A stretch of 64,000 nucleotides of DNA from Bacillus sp. FJAT-29790 (GTDB taxonomy: Bacteria > Bacillota > Bacilli > Bacillales > Cytobacillaceae), in NCBI RefSeq assembly GCF_019039215.1, contig NZ_JAHNZZ010000001.1, positions 21,872 through 85,871 on the forward strand, in the 5' to 3' direction. The position numbers and the translations under genes were made by a program. Under the pieces are notes generated by a model that saw only the letters and a list, made by a program, of their open reading frames with translations, was not told where the DNA came from and made no database searches. Below, in pieces: positions 7,851 through 16,812 of the stretch. The first letter of the stretch is position 1. The number at the start of each line of letters is the position of its first letter.

Positions 7851-8399
7851 ATGAAAATAGTCGCAATTGTAGGTAGTAATCGCGAACAATCCTTTAATAA
7901 AAAGCTTGTTTCTTTTATGAAGATTCACTTTCATAATAAAGTAGAGATTGAAATTCTTCCTATTGATGAGCTTCCAATGTATAACGAAGATAAAGAACTT
8001 TCACCACCTGACATTGTTAATACTATCAAAAGTAAAATTTCTGCGAGTGAAGGGATGATTATTGCTACACCCGAATATAATCACTCGATTCCTGGTGTGT
8101 TAAAAAATGCGCTTGACTGGTTTTCAAGAGTCGATAAAGTTATGGTGAAAAAACCAGTGATGGTTGTCGGCGGTACACCAGGTGCCTTAGGTACAGTCCG
8201 TGCTCAAATTCATCTGCGGCAAATCTTGAATTCCCCAGGTGTTTCAGCACTTACTTTACCGGGAAATGAAGTCTTTATCGGGGCAATTCACGAGAAATTC
8301 GATGAATCTGGAAAACTAATTCACGAACCTACAGTCAACTTTTTAAATACGGTAATGGATAATTTTCTAGATTGGGTTGAAAAAGCGAAGGCATTGTAA
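7851..8399 (+). CDS. NADPH-dependent FMN reductase (flavodoxin-like)
   Basis: A 182-residue flavodoxin-fold reductase. The phosphate-binding loop GSNREQSFNKKL is at about 8-19 and the flavin-contacting motif PEYNHSIPGVLKNALDW at about 74-90, both diagnostic of the NAD(P)H:FMN/azoreductase group related to YhdA and chromate reductases. Expected to reduce flavin, quinones or azo compounds in the cytosol. The physiological substrate cannot be read from the sequence. GGAGG is 9 bp before the ATG. The gene is monocistronic and ends in a strong terminator. Confidence 0.85.
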   Translation: MKIVAIVGSNREQSFNKKLVSFMKIHFHNKVEIEILPIDELPMYNEDKELSPPDIVNTIKSKISASEGMIIATPEYNHSIPGVLKNALDWFSRVDKVMVKKPVMVVGGTPGALGTVRAQIHLRQILNSPGVSALTLPGNEVFIGAIHEKFDESGKLIHEPTVNFLNTVMDNFLDWVEKAKAL

Positions 8400-8466
8400 A
8401 GTGAATGCATTCAGATATAAAATGAGCAGTTCTGATAAAATGGACGAAACCTTATTAATAAAGCTT

Positions 8467-8508
8467 ATAGAGTGTTAAATCATGCTAGATTTAACGCTCT
8501 ATTTTTTT
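8467..8508 (+). terminator. Strong Rho-independent terminator
   Basis: ATAGAGTGTTAAATC pairs with GATTTAACGCTCTAT (one G-U-type mismatch) and is followed by seven T residues. Confidence 0.88.
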
Positions 8509-8586
8509 GTATTTGCCCGGATATTTATATTTGCACAAGCTCAGCTCGATTTACAGTAAAATTGATACTAAAAGGAGATGAACGAT

Positions 8587-9798
8587 ATGAAATCCGCACC
8601 TATTTCTATACAAGAAAGAATATTAACGATAGACATTATTCGTGGTTTTGCTTTGCTTGGCATATTTTTAGTCAATATGCCTGCTTTTCATTCACCAGCT
8701 TTTATGGTGCGGAATCCAGAATATACCGGTATGGATTATTGGCTTGATCTTTTTTTACAAATGTTTGTTCAAACAAAGTTTTATACGATTTTTTCCTTCT
8801 TATTCGGTTTAGGCTTTTACATTTTTATGAGCCGTGCCGAACAAAAAGGGTTGAAAATTAACCGTCTGTTTACAAGGCGGCTTACTGTTTTATTATTGTT
8901 TGGCGCCGTCCATTTCATTTTTATTTGGTTCGGTGACATTCTTCATACGTACGCTTTAGCCGGCTTTTTCTTGTTTTTGTTCTACAAGCGAAAAGCAAAG
9001 ACAATCCTTACTTGGGCCTTTAGTTTATTATTTGTTTTTTATTCACTGATCAGTGCTCAGTTTTTATTACCTGCTTCTACGATTAAAGAAATACAAGCAA
9101 TGGATCAAGATAAAGAAAGTAAGATCGCTGAATATATAGATATGTATGAACATGCAAGCTACTTAGACTGGGTTTCTTATCGCATTCATACCGAAATTAT
9201 CCCGCTTACGATAGAGCTTCCTTTCGTATTGATTACTGTTTTAGCCATGTTTTTATTTGGGCTTTATGCAGGGAAAATTGGGATTTTCCAACCTAATTCG
9301 CCGCATCTACCTAAGATCAAGAAAATTTGGTTGATAACCCTTTTATTAAGTATTCCACTAGTCATTTTATTAGCAATCATGAAGTTAGGGCTTATAGATT
9401 TGGGCGTTTACCAAGAAAATGCTCTTTTTTTATTCACAAGTTTAAGCGGTTTGCCGTTATGCTTTTTCTATATGTCTTCATTAACATTACTACTAAGAAA
9501 AAAGCTTTGGCAAAAGCTGCTTCGCCCGCTCGGGTTTACAGGGCAAATGGCGTTAACAAATTACCTTTCGCAGACGGTGATTTCAACATTTATTTTCCTC
9601 GGACTTCATTTTTTTGGCAAAGTCAGCCTTGTAACTGGTACATTGATTTGTCTTGGAATTTATATATTTCAGGTTTTATTTAGTTATATATGGTTGAAAA
9701 GCTTTAGATTCGGTCCATTAGAATGGCTATGGCGCTCGTTAACATACGGCTATTTTCAAGCAATGAAAAAACAGGAAGGGGGAAAATCAGGTTACTAA
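8587..9798 (+). CDS. DUF418 / YeiB-family membrane protein
   Basis: A 403-residue polytopic membrane protein with about ten hydrophobic segments. It has the family N-terminus RILTIDIIRGFALLGIFLVN and the C-terminal DUF418 core (TGQMALTNYLSQT, then FGPLEWLWRSLTYG). The molecular function of this family is not established. The ATG at 8587 is chosen because AAGGAG (8572-8577) is 9 bp upstream. An in-frame ATG at 8578 directly abuts that site and cannot use it. It stands alone between two terminators. Confidence 0.85.
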   Translation: MKSAPISIQERILTIDIIRGFALLGIFLVNMPAFHSPAFMVRNPEYTGMDYWLDLFLQMFVQTKFYTIFSFLFGLGFYIFMSRAEQKGLKINRLFTRRLTVLLLFGAVHFIFIWFGDILHTYALAGFFLFLFYKRKAKTILTWAFSLLFVFYSLISAQFLLPASTIKEIQAMDQDKESKIAEYIDMYEHASYLDWVSYRIHTEIIPLTIELPFVLITVLAMFLFGLYAGKIGIFQPNSPHLPKIKKIWLITLLLSIPLVILLAIMKLGLIDLGVYQENALFLFTSLSGLPLCFFYMSSLTLLLRKKLWQKLLRPLGFTGQMALTNYLSQTVISTFIFLGLHFFGKVSLVTGTLICLGIYIFQVLFSYIWLKSFRFGPLEWLWRSLTYGYFQAMKKQEGGKSGY

Positions 9799-9820
9799 TC
9801 ATATAGATTAATAGATGAAT

Positions 9821-9857
9821 CCCCATATAAAACTTTTTGTTTTACATGGGGGTTTTT
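9821..9857 (+). terminator. Strong terminator after the DUF418 gene
   Basis: CCCCATATAAAAC pairs with GTTTTACATGGGG around a T5 loop and is followed by six T residues. It lies inside a longer open frame starting at 9815, which helps exclude that start for the next gene. Confidence 0.85.
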
Positions 9858-9979
9858 TGATGTGGATTCGAAAATTATTTAACCCAGCCTCCGAAAGAAA
9901 TCTTTTCTTTGCCCTTGAAAGGGTTTTCACGTATTTTATCGAATTTGGATGGTATAGCAAACAAAAGGGAGTGGAACTG

Positions 9980-10756
9980 ATGAGTTCGATTGTTGTTGAA
10001 TTAAAGGAGCATATTGCGGTTGTCACGCTAAATCGCCCGGATGCATTGAATGCATTTAACTATGAAACTTTAACCGAGCTCCAATCATCTGTTGAACAAT
10101 TGCGTACGAATCCTGATGTGCGGGTTGTTATTTTTATAGGATCTGGTGAAAAGGCATTTAGTGTGGGGGCGGATTTAAAAGAGCGGAAAACGTTATCGGA
10201 AGTAGATGTTCGCAGAAATATTTATAAAATTGGCGAGGTATTTTCAATGATCGATCAGCTGCCACAGCCTACAATTGCCGCCATCAACGGTTTTGCTTTT
10301 GGGGGTGGAATGGAGCTAGCCTTATCATGCGATTTCCGGATTGCTGTTTCAGGCATCTTGATGGGACTAACGGAAACAAGCCTTGCAATCATTCCGGGTG
10401 CTGGCGGCACACAAAGGCTGCCAAGATTGATTGGCCAGGCAAAAGCGCTGGAATTAATTTTAACAGCTAAAAGATTAACTTCAGAAGAAGCATTAGATTA
10501 TGGAATATTGAACAGGGTCACAGATAAAGATCATTTATTAAAAGAATGCTGTGAGCTAGCGGAGCAAATGCTCGCCAATGGACCGCTTGCACTCCAACAA
10601 GCCAAGTTTGCCGTAAAACAAGGAATGAATGTTGACCTGCATACAGGCCTGCAAATAGAGAGAAAAGCATATGAAGTGATCATACCTACAGAAGATCGAT
10701 TAGAGGCACTTTCGGCTTTTGCAGAAAAAAGAAAGCCGGAATTTAAGGGGAAATAG
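9980..10756 (+). CDS. Enoyl-CoA hydratase / isomerase family protein
   Basis: A 258-residue crotonase-fold enzyme. The oxyanion-hole segments are SVGADLKERK (about 58-67) and FAFGGGMELALSCDFRIA (about 101-118). Glutamates in GGGMELAL and in LTETSLAIIPGAGGTQRL fit the two acid/base positions of true hydratases. It is closest in style to YngF/methylglutaconyl-CoA hydratase-type proteins, but the exact acyl-CoA is not determined. The ATG at 9980 has AAAGGGAG 8 bp upstream. The frame extends 55 codons further, but through a terminator hairpin. No other beta-oxidation gene is adjacent. Confidence 0.85.
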   Translation: MSSIVVELKEHIAVVTLNRPDALNAFNYETLTELQSSVEQLRTNPDVRVVIFIGSGEKAFSVGADLKERKTLSEVDVRRNIYKIGEVFSMIDQLPQPTIAAINGFAFGGGMELALSCDFRIAVSGILMGLTETSLAIIPGAGGTQRLPRLIGQAKALELILTAKRLTSEEALDYGILNRVTDKDHLLKECCELAEQMLANGPLALQQAKFAVKQGMNVDLHTGLQIERKAYEVIIPTEDRLEALSAFAEKRKPEFKGK

Positions 10757-10782
10757 AAGAACATGGTGATTGCCATGTTCTT
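10757..10782 (+). terminator. Hairpin after the enoyl-CoA hydratase gene
   Basis: AAGAACATGG pairs perfectly with CCATGTTCTT around a TGATTG loop. The T-tail is short (ATTG), so termination may be partial. Confidence 0.55.
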
Positions 10783-10894
10783 ATTGAACTTTAAACCTAC
10801 TAAAATAGTATTTTAGATTAACCTGATTAAAATTAGCCAAAGATTTACATATAACAGTTCTTATTGAAAATTTTTCGAAAATAGTAAAAAAGAC

Positions 10895-10924
10895 TTGAAA
10901 TTTAGACATTGATAGCTTTATAAT
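10895..10924 (+). promoter_or_regulatory. Sigma-A promoter for the ABC importer operon
   Basis: TTGAAA (10895-10900) and TATAAT (10919-10924) are separated by 18 bp. The leader then holds a short tandem AGCATAGA repeat before AGGGGGAG and the ATG at 10984. Confidence 0.65.
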
Positions 10925-10983
10925 TTAATGAATAAAAGCATAGAAGCATAGAAGCGTTTAAGTATAGATGAGGGGGAGTTAAC

Positions 10984-12003
10984 ATGTTTAAGAGTTTGAA
11001 AACTTTAAAAGTTCTTGCTGCAACAAGTTTGATGAGTGTGGCATTCCTGAGCGGGTGCGGAACTACAAATGAGAGTACAAGTGGCGGAGAAAAAAGCGAA
11101 CCAGCTGAGAAAAAGGCTGAAAGCTACAAAGTTGGCGTTACTCAAATCGTAGAGCATCCTTCACTTGATGCGGCATTCGAAGGATTTAAAAAAGCATTGA
11201 AGGATGAAGGGTTAGAAGTAAGTTATGATGTTCAAATTGCACAAGGGGACCAGAATAACAATCAAACAATCGCGAATAATTTCGTTGGCGATAAAGTTGA
11301 TTTAATCTTTGCTAATTCGACGCCAAGTGCACAAGGGGCTTTAAATGCAACAAAGGATATCCCAATTATCTTCACTTCTGTAACAGATCCTGTTGATGGA
11401 AAACTTGTTGCATCAATGGAGCAGCCAGGCGGAAATATTACAGGAACAACCGATACACATCCAGATGCAATTCCTAATACGGTAAGATTCATGGATGAGA
11501 ACTTTAATGGAAAAACAGTTGGTGTTATTTATAATGCAGGTGAACAAAACTCTGTTGCCCAAATAAATCTCGTCAAAGAAGCAATGAAAGATACAAGCTT
11601 AAAACTTGTCGAAGCTACGGTCTCAACTTCAGCAGAAGTAAAACAGGCTGCCGAATCGCTTCTCGGTAAAGCAGATATATTCTATGTAATTACAGATAAC
11701 ACTGTTGTTTCTGCGTTAGAATCAGTTATTCAAGTTTCAAATGATCAGGGTCTGCCACTATTTGTTGGGGAATTGGATTCTGTTGCAAGGGGCGGATTTG
11801 CTGCTTACGGATTTGACTATGCTGACATTGGATATGAAGCAGGTGTAATGGCTGCGAAAATTTTAAAAGGGGAAAAACAGCCGTCAGAGCTTCCTGTCCA
11901 ATATCCACAAAATCTAAAATTAGTAATTAATAAAAAAGCAGCTAATGCAATGAACATTGAATTGAAAGACGAATGGAATAGTCTCGCGGAGTTTATCGAA
12001 TAA
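10984..12003 (+). CDS. ABC transporter substrate-binding lipoprotein (COG2984 family)
   Basis: A 339-residue lipoprotein: signal peptide with lipobox LSGC, cysteine at about 25, a low-complexity linker, then a type I periplasmic-binding fold (about 48-335). COG2984 proteins work with a LivH-like permease and an ATPase, exactly the two genes that follow. In streptococci and related bacteria a similar system (TrpXYZ) imports tryptophan, but no Trp T-box is visible here, so the substrate stays open. GGGGGAG lies 7 bp before the ATG. Confidence 0.85.
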   Translation: MFKSLKTLKVLAATSLMSVAFLSGCGTTNESTSGGEKSEPAEKKAESYKVGVTQIVEHPSLDAAFEGFKKALKDEGLEVSYDVQIAQGDQNNNQTIANNFVGDKVDLIFANSTPSAQGALNATKDIPIIFTSVTDPVDGKLVASMEQPGGNITGTTDTHPDAIPNTVRFMDENFNGKTVGVIYNAGEQNSVAQINLVKEAMKDTSLKLVEATVSTSAEVKQAAESLLGKADIFYVITDNTVVSALESVIQVSNDQGLPLFVGELDSVARGGFAAYGFDYADIGYEAGVMAAKILKGEKQPSELPVQYPQNLKLVINKKAANAMNIELKDEWNSLAEFIE

Positions 12004-12038
12004 ATCGCGGCGCACTAAAGTAAGAAAGGAAGAGTTTT

Positions 12039-13040
12039 ATGCCTACAGCCATCTTTGGTTCAATAGAGGCAGGTGCGATCTACGCCTTAATGGCATTAGG
12101 CGTTTACCTGTCATTCAGAATTCTTGATTTTCCTGACCTCACCGTGGATGGGAGTTTTGTCACTGGGGCATCGGTAGCAGCAGTTCTTATTGTTGGAGGA
12201 GCAAATCCGTTCCTTGCGACAATTGCTGCTATGTTAGCAGGGTTTGCGGCAGGTTGCGTAACCGGACTTCTGCATACGAAGGGGAAAATTAATCCCCTTC
12301 TGTCGGGGATCCTGATGATGATCGCCTTGTACTCGATAAATTTAAGAATTATGGGGAAATCGAATGTTCCTCTTTTAGCAGAAGAGACAGTCATCACAAA
12401 ATTAACCGCATTTTGGCAAGGTCTTGGCCTCGATCAAGTGCTATCAGCTACCGGTTTTGTCCCTAAAACATGGGGAATCCTAATCCTTATGCTAATCCTA
12501 GCTTTGGTTGTTAAAGTAATGATTGATCTTTTCCTAAAGACAGATATTGGTTTGGCTCTTAGAGCGACTGGCAATAACGAAACAATGATCCGCAGCTTTT
12601 CTGCAGATACAGATTTATTGAAGATTATCGGTCTTGGTCTTGCAAATGGACTTGTTGCTCTTTCCGGAGCTCTTGTCGCGCAATATAACGGGTTTAGCGA
12701 TGTCGGGATGGGAATCGGGATGATTGTTATCGGACTCGCATCAGTTATCATCGGGGAAGCTGTTTTTGGTGCAAAAACGATTGTGAGAGCGACACTAGCG
12801 GTAGTTGGCGGAGCCATTTTATATCGCATTATTGTCACTCTTGCACTAAGGGTTGAATTTCTTGAAACAGGAGATATGAAGCTCATAACAGCTGTCATCG
12901 TTATCTGCGCTCTCGTCCTTCCGAAAATGATTGAAAAGCAAAGAGAGAATCAACGTAAAAAGCGGAGGCTCATCCAGTCTAAACAAAATGCATATGAGAA
13001 AAGTGGTGAACATCTTGCTGCAATTAAAACAGATTCATAA
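12039..13040 (+). CDS. ABC transporter permease (COG4120 family)
   Basis: A 333-residue integral membrane protein with about eight to nine hydrophobic segments. It has the LivH-type permease pattern SFRILDFPDLTVDGSF near the N-terminus and GLANGLVALSGALVAQYNGF at about residues 205-225. The C-terminal 35 residues are basic and cytoplasmic. It begins 35 bp after the lipoprotein gene with AGGAAGAG upstream and overlaps the ATPase gene at its 3' end, so the three genes form one transport operon. Confidence 0.85.
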   Translation: MPTAIFGSIEAGAIYALMALGVYLSFRILDFPDLTVDGSFVTGASVAAVLIVGGANPFLATIAAMLAGFAAGCVTGLLHTKGKINPLLSGILMMIALYSINLRIMGKSNVPLLAEETVITKLTAFWQGLGLDQVLSATGFVPKTWGILILMLILALVVKVMIDLFLKTDIGLALRATGNNETMIRSFSADTDLLKIIGLGLANGLVALSGALVAQYNGFSDVGMGIGMIVIGLASVIIGEAVFGAKTIVRATLAVVGGAILYRIIVTLALRVEFLETGDMKLITAVIVICALVLPKMIEKQRENQRKKRRLIQSKQNAYEKSGEHLAAIKTDS

Positions 13041-13809
13041 AATCTTTAATGAAGGCACACCTGATGAGAAAATCGCCCTTCATCATATGGACTTGCATCT
13101 TAAACCTGGGGATTTTATGACCGTGATCGGAAGTAATGGGGCAGGAAAATCGACACTCATGAATCTCATTTCAGGTAAGATGATTCCTGATTTAGGTGAG
13201 GTTATCATCGACGGGAAAGACGTTACAATGGTTAAAGAGCACAAAAGATCGAGATTGATCGGCCGGGTCTTTCAGGACCCAATGGCCGGAACTGCTCCTG
13301 CCATGACAATTGAAGAAAACCTAGCGATTGCTTTTTCAAGAACAACAACTCGCGGGTTGAAAAAGGGAGTTTCAAAAAATAGACGTGATTTCTTCCAGGA
13401 GAAACTTGAAACGCTTCATCTTGGATTGGAAAACCGTCTGCAAGCAAAGGTTGGCTTATTATCTGGTGGGGAACGGCAGGCACTCTCACTATTGATGGCG
13501 ACCTTTACTGAGCCGAAAATCCTACTTCTTGATGAACACACAGCAGCCCTTGATCCGGCGCGTGCTGAGCTGATTACCGCCCTAACGAAAGAAATTGTTC
13601 AAACCTATCAGCTCACGACCTTGATGGTCACTCATAATATGCAGCAGGCACTAGATCTCGGGAACAGGTTAATCATGATGGACAAAGGCCAGCTAATTTT
13701 CCAAGCAAATGAAGAACAAAAACAGAAATTAACGGTTGAAAAACTGCTTGAAGAATTCCAGCGCATTCGCGGCGAGAAAATGAGCAGTGATAAGGCAGTT
13801 CTCATTTAA
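13015..13809 (+). CDS. ABC transporter ATP-binding protein (COG1101 family)
   Basis: A 264-residue ATPase with Walker A GSNGAGKST (about 39-47), Q-loop VFQDPMAGTAPAM, signature LSGGERQAL, Walker B ILLLDEH and the H-loop histidine in MVTHNM. It powers the preceding permease. The TTG start at 13015 gives MLQLKQIHKIF, the usual N-terminus of this family, with AAGTGGTGA just upstream and a 26-bp overlap with the permease gene. In-frame ATGs at 12988 and 12994 are alternatives. A strong terminator closes the operon. Confidence 0.85.
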   Translation: MLQLKQIHKIFNEGTPDEKIALHHMDLHLKPGDFMTVIGSNGAGKSTLMNLISGKMIPDLGEVIIDGKDVTMVKEHKRSRLIGRVFQDPMAGTAPAMTIEENLAIAFSRTTTRGLKKGVSKNRRDFFQEKLETLHLGLENRLQAKVGLLSGGERQALSLLMATFTEPKILLLDEHTAALDPARAELITALTKEIVQTYQLTTLMVTHNMQQALDLGNRLIMMDKGQLIFQANEEQKQKLTVEKLLEEFQRIRGEKMSSDKAVLI

Positions 13810-13836
13810 AAACACATGGTCCCCCATGTGTTTTTT
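13808..13836 (+). terminator. Terminator of the ABC importer operon
   Basis: AAAAACACATGG pairs with CCATGTGTTTTTT around a short C-rich loop and includes a six-T tail. It overlaps the ATPase stop codon. Confidence 0.88.
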
Positions 13837-13932
13837 AACTTTATTCAGCAGAAGTCTTTAAACCTATAAGTGACGAGATGAATCCAAACAGGTACCCAAT
13901 TCAGTGGGCGCAAATTTGCCAAGGCGAATTTG
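13837..13932 (+). repeat. Family B repeat, copy 1 (internally deleted)
   Basis: Begins AACTTTATTCAGCAGAAGTC and ends GCCAAGGCGAATTTG, the same ends as the 190-bp copies at 18.55 and 21.06 kb. The middle is missing: the sequence jumps from ATTCAGTGGG to CGCAAATTTGCC, with GGG shared at the junction. Confidence 0.85.
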
Positions 13933-14016
13933 ATTGTTACAATATTTTACTATTTTTTGATAATCATATACATTATATCTAGAGTATTATTTAAAATTAT
14001 TCGGGCGGTGAAACCA

Positions 14017-14745
14017 ATGGCAGAACTTGCAGTAAACAAACAGGCTTCTGAATTTAGGAAGGGATTACAATCGGGCATTAGCATTGCGATTGGGTACGCG
14101 CCCATTGCCTTGACTTTTGGACTCCTTGCTAAAACGACTGGGCTTTCCATTGGAGAAACAGTATTAATGAGTTTAATTGTTTTTGCAGGGGCATCTCAAT
14201 ATATCTCACTTAGTCTGCTCTCTCTTGGGACCGGCGCTTTCGAGATTATTCTGACCACCTTTATTGTGAATATCAGACATTTTCTAATGTCGACAGCATT
14301 AAATGAAAAATGCGAAGAGGATCATATCGTTAATAAAGCCATCTATTCTTTTGGGTTAACAGATGAAACTTTTTCTGTTGCTGCGACACGGGAAGAATCG
14401 GTTACAGCAGGATACATGTTCGGAGTGATCTCCATTTCGTATTCCAGCTGGGTTATTTGCTCTGGGCTTGGTCATTTAATCGGGGCTAGTCTTCCGCAGA
14501 CCTTGCAGGAAAGTATGTCTGTTGCCCTTTATGCTATGTTTATCGGATTATTAGTTCCATCCATGAAAAAAAACGCCAAAGTTGTATTTCTTGCTGTTCT
14601 AGCGGCCTGCTTTAATACAATTTTTACTTTAACAAATGCTCTGTCCACCGGATGGGCGATTGTAATTGCGACGCTTCTGTCTGCTGTTATCATAGAAATA
14701 ATTATTGGGCTAAAGAAAAAGCAGGGGGAGAGAGAGCATGAGTAG
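14017..14745 (+). CDS. azlC: AzlC family branched-chain amino acid exporter subunit
   Basis: A 242-residue membrane protein with the AzlC core GISIAIGYAPIALTFGLLA and VFAGASQYISLSLL, plus NIRHFLMSTAL, which is highly conserved in the family. It forms a two-component exporter with the AzlD protein encoded next, whose gene overlaps by 8 bp. In B. subtilis AzlCD exports branched-chain amino acid analogues. The ATG at 14017 is used because GGCGGTGA lies 6 bp upstream. The open frame continues upstream to 13930 into the end of a repeat. Confidence 0.9.
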   Translation: MAELAVNKQASEFRKGLQSGISIAIGYAPIALTFGLLAKTTGLSIGETVLMSLIVFAGASQYISLSLLSLGTGAFEIILTTFIVNIRHFLMSTALNEKCEEDHIVNKAIYSFGLTDETFSVAATREESVTAGYMFGVISISYSSWVICSGLGHLIGASLPQTLQESMSVALYAMFIGLLVPSMKKNAKVVFLAVLAACFNTIFTLTNALSTGWAIVIATLLSAVIIEIIIGLKKKQGEREHE

Positions 14746-15043
14746 CGAAATGATTTGGATGATTGCAGGGATGGCAGTCGTAACCTATATTCCAAGAATG
14801 CTTCCATTTGTTCTCTTTAAAGGGAAGGAAATGCCCGCTATTCTGCAAGGTGTTTTGAAAAATGTCCCTTATGCGACTTTAGGGGCGCTTATTTTTCCCG
14901 GCATATTATTTATCAATGAAGATATATGGTTTGGGCTTCTAGGGGCATTGGTTGCTTTAGTAGCCGCTTATTTGGGCGCAAATGTTATTGTTGTCGTTCT
15001 TGGTTCTATTGCGGTTTTATCAGTTTACTCAATCCTATTTTAG
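14738..15043 (+). CDS. azlD: AzlD family exporter subunit
   Basis: A 101-residue protein with three to four hydrophobic helices and the family motif VTYIPRMLPFVLF near residue 15-27. It is the small partner of AzlC. The gene starts inside the last codons of azlC (8-bp overlap, GGGGGAGAGAG upstream), so translation is coupled. Length and arrangement match other Bacillus azlCD pairs. Confidence 0.9.
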   Translation: MSSEMIWMIAGMAVVTYIPRMLPFVLFKGKEMPAILQGVLKNVPYATLGALIFPGILFINEDIWFGLLGALVALVAAYLGANVIVVVLGSIAVLSVYSILF

Positions 15044-15048
15044 ATCTC

Positions 15049-15085
15049 GCCAAAAAAGGTCAGTTCACCTTGAGCTGGCTTTTTC
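15049..15085 (+). terminator. Weak candidate terminator after azlD
   Basis: GTCAG and CTGGC can pair (one G-U) across the TTCACCTTGAG loop, followed by five T residues and then directly by the palindromic repeat. Confidence 0.4.
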
Positions 15086-15086
15086 G

Positions 15087-15200
15087 TCTAGCTCCAGCGC
15101 CTAGCCCCTCGAGGTCACAAGCCAATCCTGAAAGGTAGAGCTCACCTTTCCGTGAGGCTCGTCTTGTGCTTGTCGGGGCTGATCAAGGCGCTTGCGCTTT
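15087..15200. repeat. Large imperfect palindromic repeat common in Bacillaceae
   Basis: The left arm contains CTAGCTCCAGCGCCTAGCCC and CGAGGTCACAAG. The right arm contains CTTGTGCTTGTCGGGGCT and CAAGGCGCTTGCGC. The arms are mostly complementary, with a variable middle that includes its own AGGT/ACCT hairpin. I recognise this sequence type from many Bacillaceae intergenic regions. Only one copy is in this window. Confidence 0.7.
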
Positions 15201-15325
15201 TGTTGCGTGTAAATCCTGAAAATTGAGCATGCTATTATGGTAAATGCGTATCAAGAATTAGTTCTAATTAATGAATTTTATACTAAACTAAATATTGAGG
15301 GGCTGTACAAAAAGGGGGAACTGCG

Positions 15326-16606
15326 ATGGCGAGAAAGATAGGCTTTTACGGTGTGATTGCCTATTGTTTATATGGGTTGTTTTTTTATTGGTACTTGTTT
15401 TATTTTGCGGATACAAATCTTCCATTTGAATATGAGGGATCCAAGGCAGATCCAGCTACATTCCTAAATGGCAGGGAACTAATGCTTAGTGAGGAATATT
15501 CAAAGATAAGAAATATAATGTTTTTCTTATCGACACCATTTGAATGGCTTTTATATTTGTTCATTCTGTTACTTGGCTTATCGAACGCTTTCAAAAAGTG
15601 GGCAGAGCATTCTTCGAAATATAAATTTATCCAGACGGCTATTTACCTTATCTGGCTTTCAGTTGTTACATTTGCTGCTACATTTCCATTGAATTATATT
15701 AGTTATTCTTTATCTAAAAGCTATAATATTTCCACGCAAAGCTTTGGCGGCTGGATGAAGGACGCGCTAATTGATTTTTGGATTAATTATGGCACGATGG
15801 TCATTATTGTTTCTATTCTCTATTGGCTAATCAATAAAAGCAGGAAAAGATGGTGGTTTTATGCGTGGTTGTTATCTGTTCCCTTCTCCTTATTTATGAT
15901 GTTTCTTCAGCCGGTTGTCATCGATCCGCTTTATAATGATTTTTATCCATTGAAAAATAAAGAACTTGAAGCGAAAATCCTAGAAATGGCAGATAGAGCA
16001 GGAATTCCGGCTGAACATGTATTTGAAGTGAATATGGCTACCAAAACAAATTCCCTTAATGCTTATGTGACCGGAATCGGATCAAATTCGAGAATTGTCC
16101 TGTGGGATACAACTTTAAATCGGTTAAGCGATGACCAGATTCTTTTTATCATGGCTCATGAAATGGGCCATTACGTTGAAAAACATATTTATTTCGGCAT
16201 TGCAGGATATTTGCTTTTATCATTAGTAGGTCTTTACCTGGCTTCGAGGATTATGGAGTATGTCGTTGGCAGATGGGGAAAAGCCTTGAAAATTCCATCC
16301 GTTCATGACATCAGATCACTTCCATTATTCTTAATGATTATTTCTATGCTTTTATTTGTCTCAAGTCCACTGTCAAATTTCGTTTCCCGTTACCAGGAAT
16401 CACGTGCAGACCGGTATGCCATTGAGATGACAAAAGATTCTAATGCCGCCATACAATCGTTCCAAGAATTATCCCGAGCCGGCTTAAGCCAAGTAAATCC
16501 GCCGCTTTTAGTTAAAGTATTCCGGTATGGCCATCCAACAATGCTTGAACGTATCTCTATGCTTGAGGAATATGAAATCAAGAATCGAACAAATAAGAGC
16601 GAGTAG
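15326..16606 (+). CDS. yhfN: M48 family membrane metallopeptidase (Ste24/CAAX-protease-like), YhfN-like
   Basis: A 426-residue integral membrane protease. Hydrophobic helices are at about 5-25, 70-92, 105-130, 150-172, 178-200 and two more near 290-350. The zinc motif HEMGH lies at about 275-279 and the third ligand glutamate in ESRADRYAIEM. The layout matches Ste24/CAAX prenyl protease 1 homologues and B. subtilis YhfN. Bacterial members likely act in membrane-protein quality control, since prenylated substrates are unknown. AAGGGGGAA lies 6 bp before the ATG. It is followed by a deleted family A repeat. Confidence 0.87.
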   Translation: MARKIGFYGVIAYCLYGLFFYWYLFYFADTNLPFEYEGSKADPATFLNGRELMLSEEYSKIRNIMFFLSTPFEWLLYLFILLLGLSNAFKKWAEHSSKYKFIQTAIYLIWLSVVTFAATFPLNYISYSLSKSYNISTQSFGGWMKDALIDFWINYGTMVIIVSILYWLINKSRKRWWFYAWLLSVPFSLFMMFLQPVVIDPLYNDFYPLKNKELEAKILEMADRAGIPAEHVFEVNMATKTNSLNAYVTGIGSNSRIVLWDTTLNRLSDDQILFIMAHEMGHYVEKHIYFGIAGYLLLSLVGLYLASRIMEYVVGRWGKALKIPSVHDIRSLPLFLMIISMLLFVSSPLSNFVSRYQESRADRYAIEMTKDSNAAIQSFQELSRAGLSQVNPPLLVKVFRYGHPTMLERISMLEEYEIKNRTNKSE

Positions 16607-16630
16607 GCCATAGGGGCTGCTCGTTTTTTT

Positions 16631-16749
16631 TGCTGTTTTCTTAAAGTTTGTTGCTTTTATAATCTGAGTTGATTGGAGTCAAGTGCCCGCAGCGGAAATC
16701 AACGGGCAAACTTTGTGGGCTAAAAACAACAATATATGCGAAAAGAGCT
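16631..16749 (+). repeat. Family A repeat, copy 2 (internally deleted)
   Basis: Keeps both ends (GCTGTTTTCTTAAAGTTTG and ATATATGCGAAAAGAGCTT). The core jumps from GTTGATTGGAG to TCAAGTGCCCGCAGCGG, losing about 110 bp of the GC-rich arm. Confidence 0.85.
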
Positions 16750-16757
16750 TTTTGTTG

Positions 16758-16796
16758 CAGAAGAAAAATGAAACCCCCGTCACTGAATAACGGGGG
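16758..16796 (-). terminator. Terminator for the IDEAL-domain gene
   Basis: On the minus strand CCCCCGT pairs with ACGGGGG and is followed by TTTCATTTTTC. Confidence 0.75.
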
Positions 16797-16812
16797 ATTA
16801 AAGTGATATCAG

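Noticed and set aside
9815..9979. Longer N-terminus for the enoyl-CoA hydratase
   Set aside because: It would translate through a strong terminator hairpin, while ATG 9980 has a clear ribosome site and matches the family N-terminus.
10783..10983. Tryptophan T-box leader in front of the ABC importer
   Set aside because: A normal sigma-A promoter lies 60 bp from the start codon and there is no T-box sequence or terminator in the leader.
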